Of a stretch of DNA of 64,000 bases, positions 43,120 to 54,781 are shown piece after piece. Each line of letters begins with the position of its first letter. Position 1 is the stretch's first letter. The DNA comes from Sporothrix humicola. Taxonomy: Eukaryota > Ascomycota > Sordariomycetes > Ophiostomatales > Ophiostomataceae. The notes beneath the pieces are model-generated. The model was not told where the DNA came from and searched no databases. It saw only the letters and a program-made list of their open reading frames with translations. Both the position numbers and the translations under genes were made by a program. The stretch covers positions 1 to 64,000 of the forward strand of contig WNYE01000062.1 of assembly GCA_021396245.1 (NCBI GenBank). Reading direction: 5' to 3'.

Positions 43120-45222
43120 ATGTCCCATCAAAACATCTCCCCTGACCGACAGCCGGTCGAGTCCCACAGCATGGATACCCTCCAACCTAATGCTGAATCA
43201 TGGGTGGTGCACAGCGACCACGAGGATCACGACGAGCAAGACCGGCATCAGGGCAAGCCACCGCCACGGTATGCTTACGTTGCCGTCGGGCAAACGGCGG
43301 ATGTACCGCCGTCACCACAACCACCGGCTGGAGGTGGACAAGGACAGCTAATGCCGCCACGGAAGGAGCCCCTGGTCCAGAGACTCTGGCTCTGGGAAGT
43401 TGCCGCCTCCGTGTTCAGCATCATCAGCGTCGGCGCCATTACGGTTCTTCTTGCCCTTGTCGACAATATGCCGCTCAGTCACTGGGGTCCTGTAAGCGGC
43501 AAGATTGGACATTATGTCTCACCCACGGCTGTTGCCTCTCTTCTCGGTGCTATCAGCAAGTCAACGTGTCTGGTCGCCGTGGCCGAGATTTTGTCCCAGC
43601 TCAAATGGATACACTTTGCCGGCATGAACGCCGAGCCACTGGCCGATCTGGAGAAGTTTGACCGAGCCAGTCGTGGACCGTGGGGCGCATTACAGTTACT
43701 CTTGACAAGGAGATGGAAGAGGACCGGTATCCTGGCCGTCTTTACTTGCGTCGTCACTATCGTGGCCCTGCTCATGGACCCATTTGTTCAGCTGGTATTT
43801 TCTTTCCCTGTCCGCTACACAGAAGCAAGATCTGTCAGTGGTGACCTTGTCGCCGCACCGGGTCTCTTGTCAAGCATGATTTACGATTCGCACCATCTGG
43901 AATCCCGCTGGTCACAATGTTACGGGTCATCTCAAGTCGATTCAACTCTTCAGGCCGCCATCCTGGCCCCCATCTGGAACGCGACAAGACCACCGCATGT
44001 ATCTTGCGACTTTGCCAAGTGCAAATGGCCGATGATTACCACATTGGGCGTCTGCAGCTCGTGCAAAGAATCCACTAGGGCAGCCGACTCAGACTGCAAG
44101 ATCATCTCCGTGGGCGGTGCAGGAGGCGTGCCGGGCATCGAGTGCACCTACAGCGTTTACTCTCCCGACACTGGCCGTTACGTCAACTTTACATCAACGT
44201 TTGGCTCGACGGGCGGCGCGGCCGAGATGACGCCGTACCAGCCGCTGTGGAACTCGACGGTGCAGGTCTTTGACGAGAACGGCGTCGCCTACTACGACAT
44301 GCACAACGAGACGTGGCGGTCCACCAACCTCGTGTCCATGACATCCATGAAATTCAGGACGGGCATGAACTGGCAAAACTACATCGACACCACGGGAAAG
44401 CACGGCGGCACGCCCGACAAGCCGGTTCTAAACAGAGATCCCTATCCACAGGAGATCCAGCATTGCAGGCTGTACCTGTGTGCCAAAACGTACGATTTCC
44501 CGTCGTACGCCAACAGTAGTCTAGATTTTAGTGGCCAAGGGACAGAGCTGAACGTGTCTTACGTCCCTCCTGCCACATCCAATGTCAGCATCGTCAACTT
44601 GACCACAAACATCCCGATACACGATTATTCAAACCATAGCCAGCCAGATGTCAACATGACCTTTCAAATCAACCTCTGCGACTACCAGGATCTGGCACAG
44701 TATCTTGCGGAACTCTTTACGACGCAATATACCAGTAGTGGACAAACTAACGGCACAACGCACTCTCTACTGTCGTCCACACTTCGCTCCATTACACCGG
44801 ATATTGGCCTCGCCCTCAGCGAGACTTATGACCTCCGTATCCTCATGGGCCAGGTTGCTGACAGTATGACAGAAGTGTTCCGCACGGCCGGCAACAGTAC
44901 TGCAACGCCAGGTATTGGATACAATTCAGTTACATTTATCAGCATATCCTGGCCGTGGATGGCTCTGCCCTGGGCTGTCGTTTTGAGTACGTTCATACTG
45001 TTGATGTGTACGATCCTGACTAGCCGAGACTACCAACGAGGCAAAGCACGGCTGCCAGCATGGAAGAGCTCCAATGCCGCTCTCCTCTTCCACGACCTTT
45101 CTGGATTTGATGCTGCACAGACATCAGCCTCTACTCCAACAGACTTGTCCAGGCGTATGGGGACGATGCGGGCTCGTGTTGGTTATGATGGAAACGGCCA
45201 ACGAGTATTTACGAGGGGATAG
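43120..45222 (+). CDS. DUF3176 family membrane protein
   Basis: One exon, 700 residues. The family is recognised from EVAASVFSIISVGAITVLLA, the segment LADLEKFDRASRGPWGALQL and the following TRRWKRTGILAVFTCVVTIV. Membrane segments are seen at about residues 90-113, one or two near 135-155, 200-220, and a last one near 612-635 (WPWMALPWAVVLSTFILLMC). Between them lies a large loop rich in NxS/T sites and cysteines (CSSCKES, ECTYSVY, CRLYLCAKTYD), probably outside the cell. The N terminus is acidic and Pro-rich. The family is common in filamentous ascomycetes and has no known function. Confidence 0.88.
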   Translation: MSHQNISPDRQPVESHSMDTLQPNAESWVVHSDHEDHDEQDRHQGKPPPRYAYVAVGQTADVPPSPQPPAGGGQGQLMPPRKEPLVQRLWLWEVAASVFSIISVGAITVLLALVDNMPLSHWGPVSGKIGHYVSPTAVASLLGAISKSTCLVAVAEILSQLKWIHFAGMNAEPLADLEKFDRASRGPWGALQLLLTRRWKRTGILAVFTCVVTIVALLMDPFVQLVFSFPVRYTEARSVSGDLVAAPGLLSSMIYDSHHLESRWSQCYGSSQVDSTLQAAILAPIWNATRPPHVSCDFAKCKWPMITTLGVCSSCKESTRAADSDCKIISVGGAGGVPGIECTYSVYSPDTGRYVNFTSTFGSTGGAAEMTPYQPLWNSTVQVFDENGVAYYDMHNETWRSTNLVSMTSMKFRTGMNWQNYIDTTGKHGGTPDKPVLNRDPYPQEIQHCRLYLCAKTYDFPSYANSSLDFSGQGTELNVSYVPPATSNVSIVNLTTNIPIHDYSNHSQPDVNMTFQINLCDYQDLAQYLAELFTTQYTSSGQTNGTTHSLLSSTLRSITPDIGLALSETYDLRILMGQVADSMTEVFRTAGNSTATPGIGYNSVTFISISWPWMALPWAVVLSTFILLMCTILTSRDYQRGKARLPAWKSSNAALLFHDLSGFDAAQTSASTPTDLSRRMGTMRARVGYDGNGQRVFTRG

Positions 45223-46263
45223 GCTAGGTGGTGAACTTGCCACTCTTATGCTGGTTGTTTTGATCTGGAATAGAAAATTATGTCTCATTGTGGCACTGAC
45301 TACAATTAATTTTGCTTCAATTTGATTTTATTTTCCTCCTCTTCTTCTAGTATTCTCGACATCTAAATCTTGTGATGATCTTTCTAATAGAGGTTTGTTT
45401 CATAGAAGAAGTTTGGGATTTAATAAACATTAGTCATTTGGCTGAACATAGTTTTTAATTTTAATTTATTTCCTATTCTTTCAGTTTCTGTGTGTTTTTT
45501 TTTTTCTTTTTTTCTTTTTTTTTTTTCGTATATTTATTTAAAACTTACGCAATGATTTAAATTTTGATTGTTTTGGTATTTTCACCCCGGTCTGTCAAGA
45601 CCACTACATCATGATCTTTACGGGTCTGTTTTGTAGGTAGGCAGGCGAAAGAAAGTACATAGGGCAGAGGAAAAAACGAAACAACTTAATACCGTATCGG
45701 GTGCCATAACCTGGAGTGAAATGTGTGATTCAAAACAAGGCTGAATTCTGCAGTGTATGAATGCAACGTCTTCAGCACAGCCACAGCTGCCTGGGCATTC
45801 TTAGAGCCTCAACTCTTACTAGCAAATTCGCAGAAGGCACGTTAAGCGCAATGCATAAAACTGTGGCGAAGTGCATGGATGCGTATCTATCAGCCAATGG
45901 CAGCATGTTTCATGGGAGGTTTTTGCAGTTTGACCACACCACTTTCGACCTACGATGCGAGCCTCTAGCAAGGAGAGCTGAGGGAGCTTGGGCAGCTGCG
46001 ATGGAGGGACCTCAATGGTCAGATTTTTGTTCGAGGCTGCATGAGATGAGGCGCTCAGCTCTCGAGTTCTTGAGCTTCGCCTTTTCTCTGTCGCTTTCCG
46101 TCCTTCACCCTCTCCACCCTGTGTTTGTCTTTTTCTTATTTTCATATTCATATCCTCGAGTGAACCACTTTCACCGGGATCTTACACATAGACGTGAGTT
46201 ATTTCTCCACCGTAAAGCTAATGACAAGGCGAGGAAACAAAGTGCTGACAGCTTTCAAGGACC
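45223..46263. other. Intergenic and promoter region of the second NLR gene
   Basis: An AT-rich part (45300-45560) contains a long T/C tract at 45497-45527. A 193-codon frame at 45761-46342 overlaps the NLR start and looks like chance. GTGAGT at 46193 and CTGACAG ending near 46250 could mark a leader intron of the NLR gene. Confidence 0.45.
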
Positions 46264-49200
46264 ATGGATCCGCTTTCCACCATTGCGTCGACCATTGCGG
46301 TCATCGAGGCAATCTCCGCCGTGTACAAGCAGATCAAGATAATCAAAGGCATCCCGGAGGCGTTCAATGCGGTCGGAGAGAGCCTTCCCCTGGTGCAAAA
46401 CTCCTTGACAAAAGCCCAAGCCCACCTTGCAGCGTCCAGCGATGACGCGCTGAAAGGCGACATTCAACCTATCGTCGCGAGGTGCTTCAAGAATGCGAAA
46501 ACAGTCGATCGTATATTTCATCGCATCACAGACGACGACGACGACGACGGTGATAACTCGACTCAGAGCGCCAGCTGGGACAAGATCAAGACGAAATATG
46601 TGACTTTGGTCCATAAGCTGGCCAACGGCCACAGGGTGGAGAAATTGATGAAGAAGATTGTAGAGGATGTCAATCTGTTGGGGCAAAACCGGTTGTATGA
46701 TACAGCAACCTCACAAGAGTTGCAAGGCCTCATTAAAAGACTGAGTGACGTCGAGCCCTCCATGCCAGATACTGATTCTGGGGTAGGCCCAACGCAAAAT
46801 GTGCACGACTCGGCCACGGGCTACCAGTACAACGGCGTGGGAGGCACATATCATCACGTCCATGGAACACAAAACATTTACAACGGGACAGTGTATCTTG
46901 GCCAACAGCAAGGGGGTGAGCGCAATTTTACGACATAGTCTCTTTAAATTACTGAAATACATACCATTGCTAACAGTTTATTTATGTTTCAAGATTCCCC
47001 AATCGATGCTGATAAGGAGCTTGAGACCAAAAGGAACGAGCTTCTGGTGAGCCTTCACACCACGCCGTACAAGGAACGGAAAGACAGAAATCCAAAGCGT
47101 GTGGCCGGAACTCTAGAGTGGTTCTTGCAGCACCCGCTCTTTCGAGAGTGGAAAGAAGGCGACACCTCGTCCATCTTATGGGTCTCTGCCGACCCGGGTG
47201 CTGGGAAATCCATTTTGGCAAAGCATCTGGTCGATTTTGAGCTTAGCCAGAACGACACAACGACAACGTGCTATTACTTTTTCAAGGATGATTTCCCAGA
47301 CCAGAACCACGCTCCGGGAGCCATGAACTGCGTCATCCACCAACTGTTGACGCACCAGAGACAGCTCTGCACAAAGGACGTCATCGACCGAGCACGAGTG
47401 GGCGGCGGCGAGATGAAGAGGTCGTTCCGCGATATGTGGGATATCCTTCTGGCGGTCTTGAACGAGTCCATTAATACCTTTACCAGTGCTAAAGATGGGG
47501 AGAGTCGCCCACTCACAATCTACTGTGTTCTGGACGCGCTTGACGAGTGTCTCATCGATGGTCGAGATGAGTTGCAGAAAGCCCTGAGTGAATTCTATGA
47601 CGGGCCATGGGCTCAGCAGAAGCCTACACCTTCAAGGTTCTCGTCACCAGTCGTCCTTGCCAGGAGATCGAGCATGGTTTCCACGATTTCTCGGGATCCG
47701 AGGTGCCGCTCATTCACCTGTGTGGCGAGAGTGAGGCCGAGGTCGCCAAGATTCAGGCGGAGATTGGAATCTATGTCGAGGCCAAAATTGCCGACCTCGC
47801 TGACCGGCACAAATTCACGTTGATGGAGACGGTCAAACTCAAGACAAAGGTCCTCCAAATCCCACACAGAACGTACCTCTGGGTATACCTCACCCTGGAC
47901 CTCATTGAGAAACAGTTCAACGAGGACATGGACCTGGAGGCAATCGCTTCCAGCCTCCCAAAGGATGTCGATGACGCTTACGAAAAGATCCTGGGTAGGA
48001 TCGATAGCAGCAAAAAGGAACAGGCGGCCAAGATGCTTCATATTGTTGTTGCAGCCATGCAGCCGTTGACGGTCGACGAGATGATCTTTTGTCTTTTTAT
48101 CAAAAAGGGTGACAAATGTCACGAAGATGTGGTCGGAATTCCCAAGGAGAGACGCCAGGGCTGGATTCGAGGACTCTGCGGCTTGTTTGTGACAATCATC
48201 GACGACACTGTATACCTCCTTCACCAGACAGCAAGGGAGTTTCTCGTGGATGTTACTGAACGCCAGGGCAATCAACAGCGACTTTCCCACATCGGCCAAG
48301 ACGAGACGGTTCACATAGGCAGGCAATACGGTGCCGAATGGAAGGATGCACCTGGCGGACGATTTGGCACTGCATTGGATGACATGGTGTACGCTTTTCG
48401 GTCTCTGGGAAATCCAAAGCGCAACACCAAAAATCCACCGCCGTCGCCCTCGGTTTCAGCATCCGGGACTTCTGTCTCACCAAACCCACTTATTATTCGT
48501 CCGCGTGACGCTCACCCGTTGGCCTATACAAAGTGGAAGTCGTCTCTTCTGCCGGAAATATCACATCGACTTATGGCTGACATAACAATGTGCCACCTGC
48601 ATTTCGACTCCTTTTCGCTACTGGCCACTGTCAAGCGGGCGCCGGGTGCAGATGGTGGAATCGGCTCTGAAGACTCGTATTCCCTTGCCCTCGCGCCTAC
48701 ATTTTTGTGGTATTCCCTTGGAAATTGGTCGCATCACTTTCGCATGGCTGGCGGACGGGGAGACGAACAGTCTGTCTGGTCTCTGCTAGACCGCGCTGTT
48801 TATACAGCTCCTCCTCAGGCTAAATCTTGGTTTGAAATGGCCTTTGAGAGCGGCTGCCCCGAAGATAAATTGGAAAGAAAGTACCAGCTCGCCACGCATG
48901 GAGGTATATCGTCCCTGTTTATCGCGGCCTACTATGGCCTTGACGAAGTTGTCAAAGTCATCTTGGACCGGTCGGGTATCGCAGCGAGTATGGTGGACCC
49001 GTATTACGGCCGTACGCCACTGGCATGGGCGACAATGCGGGGAAGCCACGATGCCGTTTGGCACATTCTCAACTACCCACTGAGATATCGTCTCTTTTAC
49101 GGCCGCTTGAATATAGATGCTCAGGATGTCGACGGCTACACTCCTCTCATGCTGGCCTGTGAAGAGGGTTTCGCAGATATTGCGGGCCAGCTTCTTACAG

Positions 49201-50501
49201 CAGGCGCTGCCGTTGATCTGACCAACGAGCGCGGTGAAACAGCGCTGATTCTTGCCGCGAGAGAAGGTCATTACGCCCCTGTCCACTTTCTTCTCAGGGC
49301 AAGGGCGGATCCAAACATCGCAACGCCATATGGCGAAACGGCAATTTGTCTCGCAGCAATGAATGGCCATGAAGAAATTGTGGAAGAGTTGATTGATGCT
49401 GGCGCAGACGTCAATAAGAGTGATCCCTTTGGAAACACGCCTTTCACGAGGGCGGCATCCTACGGCCATAACAATATCCTGGCAATGTTAAAGTCAGCCG
49501 GTGTCAGTGTGGATGCTCCCGCTGCTCGTGGGAAAACGGCATTGCATGAAGCGGCATGCGGTTGCCGCATCGATACAATACAACAGCTACTCAAAGAGGG
49601 AGCTGATATGTACACCATCGATAACGACGGCAATACGACGTTGATGCTTGCAGCGCGACATGCCGACCGAGCCACGGTGGATTTTCTGCTACCGTGGTAC
49701 GACGATTTGGACACGAGAAACAAGAATGGCGACACTGCTCTGACGCTCGCAATCGAGGGTGAGAAGCCCGAAATTGTTCGCTATCTATTGGAGAATGGAG
49801 CAGACCCCAACGCAGCCGCCCTGGACGGAGAAAATGCTCTGCTCCGGGCCGCACTGTTTGGCGACGAGGCGTCTGTCGCAAGGCTTCTCGACCTTGGACT
49901 GGATCCCAATGTGACCAAGCGGGGAGTTACGCCTTTAATGAATGCCTGTAAATCAACAGGGCTTGGTGAAATACATCCGGGGAAAGTTCTGTTGCTTCTA
50001 AAAGCGGGAGCCGATCCAAATGCCATCAATATAATGGACCAAACGGCCATGAATCTTGCTACGTGGGGAACGGACGACTCTGAAGCCTCTGCAACTGTTG
50101 TGCAGCATCTTCTTGATGCAGGCGCCGACCCTACGCTCAAAGACGCATCGGGAAACACTCCACTTCTCAACGCAGCCGGATTTGGAAGGTTACGCATTGT
50201 TCGATGCCTTTTAGATGCTGGTGTTGATATCGAGGACGTTAATGTCGAAGGAAGGACAGCCCTACTGGAAGCTACAAAAGATGGCCATACAGATATCGTC
50301 GAATGTCTTCTCGAGGCAGGTGCTGACATTAATAAGACGGATAATCGTGGCAATACTGCACTGATGATTGCTGACACAGAGGGATTTGGAGATATCAAGG
50401 GCCTTCTCATGCGATATGGTGCTCAAGCTGTTTATGTCGAGGATGATGTTGAGGATGATGTTGAGGATGATGTTGAGGAAGAATCTGAGCCACTCGGGTA
50501 A
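46264..50501 (+). CDS. SesA-NACHT-ankyrin NLR-like protein, apparent frameshift
   Basis: Exon 1 is 46264-46915; an intron ends at 46993; the rest runs from 46994 to 50501. Residues 1-140 match the SesA-type N domain (STIASTIAVIEAISAVYKQI, KGIPEAFNAVGESLPLV). Residues about 180-216 are a Gly/Asn/Tyr-rich linker with two TQN(V/I) blocks. NACHT has DPGAGKS and YCVLDALDEC. Downstream, LVTSRPCQEIE continues in another frame: the first frame stays open to 47823 and the second is open only from 47601, so one base is missing or a frameshift occurs in about 47600-47640. A GTCGAG to CAG intron at 47561-47616 would restore frame but deletes conserved NACHT sequence. The remainder is a winged-helix-like region and about fifteen ankyrin repeats, ending in an EDDV acidic tail. 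Confidence 0.82.
50439..50474 (+). repeat. Three perfect 12-base coding repeats
   Basis: GAGGATGATGTT occurs three times in a row near the end of the second NLR gene, encoding EDDV units, followed by a degenerate fourth. Such short arrays change length easily. Confidence 0.9.
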
Positions 50502-50763
50502 ATACGGTCTAGGTGTCGGCTGTGAAGCGTTAACTGTGAAATAAAATTATGTGCCTTTGTCCCTTGAGAATATTTGATGATTATTTGATTCTCCTTGCGT
50601 TGCTTTGTTGAACATTTTGTTAGGGTGTGAAAATCAATCAGAGATGAAACCAGCTACGAAGCTATGTATTTGATTATAAAAAAATATTAACAAATATAAT
50701 ATAATAAATATGCTAAAGAACTGGTACATAAATGTCCCAGATTACACTTTGTCGGTAGATACT

Positions 50764-51710
50764 TCATGCATACGACGCCTTTTCATACGAGTCGTTGTCG
50801 TCGCCCTTTGTTGTGGCCCTCCGTCCTTTGCTCGTTCTGAGCGGCCCCTTGTTGGCACCCATCAGTGGACTGGCCCACTGCACCTTTCCATCCTTGCCCT
50901 CGACGCGGAACGTCGCGGCGCCAAGACCGGTGGGATGAAAGTTGCCGTAGATCGTCTCCCAGTGCTGGGCCGGCACCTCGTACGCCTCGTGATTGATGCC
51001 AAACAGGTGGCCAATCTTGGACTTGGGGCCGTTGACGACCGTGTTCCAAAAGTGCCACGCTTCACGGTGGACGCCTCCAGCCTCGTGGGAGAACTTGTGC
51101 ATGCCTTCGTAGGTCCGGAAATACACGACGATCATGACTTCGTTGGCCGTCGGCCGCTCAACGGCGAGGTAGACCTTTGACCCCAGGTAGCCAAACTCTT
51201 CACTTCTCGCCTCCAAGTCGACAACCATGGCGGCGAGAAGGTCGCCAATCTTTTTGAACCAGGGGTGGAGCGGGCCCAGGGCGTGGTTGCTGCGGGCGCC
51301 GAGCTGGATGACGACAATTGGTTCCTGGGAGGGGGCAGTACTGCCGGGAAACTGGGCGGTGGATTTGCCGTGAATGACGCCGGCCATGTGCGGGTTTTCC
51401 TTCCAGTTATTCCACACGAGGATGGTGTCGATGATTCGCGCAAAGAGATAAAAGGCTGCTGGCACAATGGCCCATTGGACGGGGAGAACGGCAAGGAGCA
51501 GCGACTGGAGGACGGCACCGACAGCAACCCAGGTTCGTAACTCGAAAGCATCACGGAGGTACTGCATACCATAAGGGTTAGTCAATGTAGAATTGTTATT
51601 AGCCAACCAAGAATCAAACAACTTACATTCAGTTCTCGTTTCCCCGAAAAGAACTGTGACCTTGGCTGCTTATCGCTAGGCGGGATGATGGACTGGTAGG
51701 TGGTAGCCAT
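50764..51710 (-). CDS. DUF4188 family protein
   Basis: Exons 51710-51627 and 51561-50764 give 293 residues; the intron begins GTAAGT and ends at ATGCAG, and although it is open in frame, the splice brings YLRDAFELRT directly after SGKRELN. An N-terminal pair of hydrophobic stretches (VAVGAVLQSLLLAVLPVQW and IVPAAFYLFARIIDTI) precedes the DUF4188 core: IVVIQLGARSNHALGPLHPW, EFGYLGSKVYL, VYFRTYEGMHKFSHE, HREAWHFWN and HWETIYGNFHPTGLGA. The fold is thought to be a ferredoxin-like alpha-beta barrel, and some members are labelled monooxygenases, but no reaction is established to my knowledge. A basic/acidic Ser-rich tail ends the protein. It sits beside a Zn2Cys6 regulator. Confidence 0.85.
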
Positions 51711-52481
51711 AGTTGACTTGAGATGACTCGAGATGATTTGAAGTTGTCGTGATGATGCTGTCAAAGTGGTGCTGGAACGCCGCTTATTTTGTATTAATAA
51801 AGTAGCGGTTCAATATTCAAGTGACGAAAAGAGAAAAAGGAGAGGAAAAAAAATAAATCGATTCAAAGGTGTCGAGAATCGGACATCTAGACAAACATTT
51901 CGAAACAGCCCAGCGAAGCCTAGGTTGGATGCGGGGGATGTAGAATAAGTATCCCACGGACCGAGACTGTGGGCCTCTGGGCCACGCACAACATGTGAAT
52001 TTCCTGTGTGCAGATCATCCTGACATTTAGCAGGATAGGGACCAAAATGAAGGAGAACTGTGTAAAAAGAAAAGCAAAAAACGGCATTGGGTTGCCAAAC
52101 GAGACGCTTCGCAATTGTAATTTGGGTTGATGCGTTTCGGTTTCGTTGTAGGATCCGGGGCCGTCAGCACTACATCCTACAGTGGCAGGTATGCTGGTTG
52201 AACAGCGCACGGCAGGGGTCAACAGGGCTGACGGTGGTTGCGGGCGGTGGAATTTAAGCGGCCGAAGGTCCAGGGTGCGAACTGATCGGCAAAAACGCGT
52301 GTGACGTAGCGGGATGCGCGATGGAAAATGAGACTGCAAAGGGAACCATTCGACGAGACGCCGAAATGCAACGGGCAGTGATCCATTCAACGAATTGGCA
52401 TTAAGCTTAACCACAGTTGTTGAAAATGGCTGATTTCAGACTTGAAGTAGTAATATGCGAACTGTCTTGCTATCTCCTCTC
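51711..52481. other. Intergenic region
   Basis: No gene is seen. It contains the DUF4188 promoter and the 3' side of the regulator gene. A 164-codon minus-strand frame at 51920-52414 lacks motifs. Confidence 0.45.
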
Positions 52482-54781
52482 CTACATATTGATGACCGTG
52501 TCCCAGTCTGGGAGAAACTGAATATCGGCCATAAATAGATCCAGCGACGAGAACAGGTCTTGGTTGCTGTCCTGCCCGAGTCCGGCGGACGGAAGGGTCG
52601 CATCGTTGGCTGCCACTTCCATCTCACGGTCTAGAGCAGTCTCGCCCACTAAAGCAGCTGAGGTCTGCATATGTGGACGGTCGCTTGCACCAGACCGTAC
52701 CTGCTGTCGAACGAGGGATGCTTGGTGCCGGAGCCGATGCAGATAGCTCCAGATACTGCCATCATAGCATGACACACCGCCGTCTTCATGTGCATCAGAT
52801 CGCCCATGCAGCTTTAATCCACGCGGGAAGAGTTCGTCCACAAGCGACCAAGCTCGCTCGGCAACGTCGTCCATGGCTGCGTCTCGACTACAGCAGAGAC
52901 ATCGCAGCACGTATGCCAGCGCATACCACTGTGTGTACATGTTGAAAAACCACCCGATATGGGCGGCGGTGCTGTCTTGTAGGAGGGTGCGACTACATTC
53001 CAACGCTTCACAGGCTAGTGAAAACGATGTTGTCTGTAGAGATGGTACATCTGGTGCGCCCTCAACCCTTTTCAGAAGAATTTCCTCCCGCAGCTGCAGG
53101 ACAAACTCCATCTTCTTGCAGGCCGTTGCCATGTGCGTGGTGGCGATGCGGGGCATGTCTGTGGGCAAGCCCGAGTCGGGAGAGACTCCAAAGCGGGACT
53201 GCATATACCGACCAGCATTTCGGATACCGGCATGCCGGACCCTGATCCTTTGCAGAGCTTCGGTCATGTTGGTGGGCAGGTCTGGCTCACCATCCTTAGG
53301 CCAGTCCGTATTGGCAAGCGGAGGCAGCACGCCCGACTGTCTTTCCAATGTTTCCATCAGAGGGTGCATCCGTCGACATGCCTCGGTCTGCAATAGGAAA
53401 AAGGACATGTCTGTCCAGGTGTCCGAGTCGGGTGGGAGGGCTGTCATCTCTGGGTAGAGCTGTGCATCGTTGACGTTGAGCGGGACGCGGAGTTCCCAGT
53501 TGGTGACGGCAATGGTTGGCTGCAGTCCCTGGTCTTCTGGTGCGCGGGAGTCGAGGATGCACAGGTGCCACCACAGTCTGAGTCTCATTTCAGATTCGAA
53601 TGGGGTCAACTTCAAATGAGCCCCATCACGATGAAGGCCCATGGATTGTGCCAGTCGTATGGCAAGGCCGTTGAGAATCCATACACTACGGCCGACTTCA
53701 TGGGCTCGGAGGCAAGTCTGTGAAGATGTCAGAAAAAGGTAAACTGGGTACGACACGAAGATACAAAACTTACCACGTATATTGCCAGTGCTTGTATTGA
53801 CGGTATGTCAGGTCTGTTGACAAGGTTGGAGACAGTCAACAGTTGATCGAGTGCCGCTCTAAATCGGGATAAGAGTTCTGTTCTCTCTTCTGCTGGTATT
53901 GGTGCACTGCTGTCACTGCACATTGACGTAACTGCAGCATAGTAGATGGCAAGTGTGAGGGACAATGTCGACGTTGTTGCTGATTTTGGATCAAGTATTG
54001 TCTGCACGACGACCGACTGAAGAGAAGGAATATGTAGAATCTTGAGCACCGGATCGACATGCTTGACATAGGTGCTCCATAGCTGGAGCGCTAGCTGCGT
54101 GTCAGGATAGAGTGAGAGGACGTCTACGTTGAGTGTTGACGTAGTTAAGACTTCCTTTGCGGGCTGTAGGATTTCATTGCTGGACGGTGCTGGTGTGTTT
54201 CCGTGATTGAACTGGTAATGGGATGCAGGCGTGTTTGTCGACGTTCCTATCGGTCTATGTAAACTTGGACTCCGCGGCGTGATAGTCGTACTTGGAGTGG
54301 CAACAAACGGCAAGGCACGTTCATCTCGCTCGTCGTTCAGCAGTATCTCCCACGTTGTCGACGGTTGCTGGTTCTGCTGGCCATCTTGAGTTCTTGGAGA
54401 CAGCTGGGGCCGTAAGTCGACAGGATGTGAGCCCCGTCGTGAATTTTGCGGTCGCGATGGCAGACACGAAGATGAAGAAGAAGCCGCTTGTTGAGGTGGA
54501 GCGGCATTGTTTACAAGTCTTGCCAACAATTCCTCCACCCGTTCCAGTCGATTAGAAATGCTCTGCAGACTCGGTCCTTTCCTTGCAGGAACACCGCCGT
54601 CTGCATCTGGCTGTGGCTTTGTCGGGTAAACACAGTTGGAACCATGTTTCTCACAGTTTGTGCATGGCACGCCACGGTCGCACTTGACTTTGCGTTGGTA
54701 GCAGGCGTTGCACGAGCGCGAGGCAACCTTGTAGGGCGCGGCCGCTGCGGGGTGCCGTTCCCGGTCGGTGGGTTCTTTCAT
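52482..54781 (-). CDS. Zn2Cys6 fungal transcription factor
   Basis: Exons 54781-53774 and 53717-52482 give 747 residues. The binuclear zinc cluster is Cys24, 27, 34, 40, 43 and 50 (CNACYQRKVKC, then CTNCEKHGSNC), followed by a linker and a coiled-coil-like SISNRLERVEELLARLV. A Ser/Gln/Pro-rich region of about 130 residues precedes the fungal-specific middle homology domain, recognised by AHEVGRSVWILNGLAIRLAQ, GLHRDG and EMRLRLWWHLCILDSRAPED. This kind of protein binds CGG-containing sites and controls pathway genes. The ATG at 54781 is the first in frame. It is divergent from the MFS gene with 607 bases between them, so a shared promoter is likely and the transporter is a natural target. Confidence 0.92.

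Noticed and set aside
45761..46342. 193-codon plus-strand frame before and over the second NLR start
   Set aside because: Low-complexity hydrophobic/Phe-rich sequence overlapping the well-supported SesA exon in another frame.
47561..47616. A 56-base intron that would repair the second NLR frame
   Set aside because: The donor GTCGAG is weak, no branch site is visible, and it would delete a conserved stretch between Walker B and LVTSRP. A lost base is the simpler reading, though RNA data could overturn this.
53296..53574. Minus-strand frame inside the regulator gene
   Set aside because: It lies in a different frame of an exon with clear fungal-specific transcription factor motifs.
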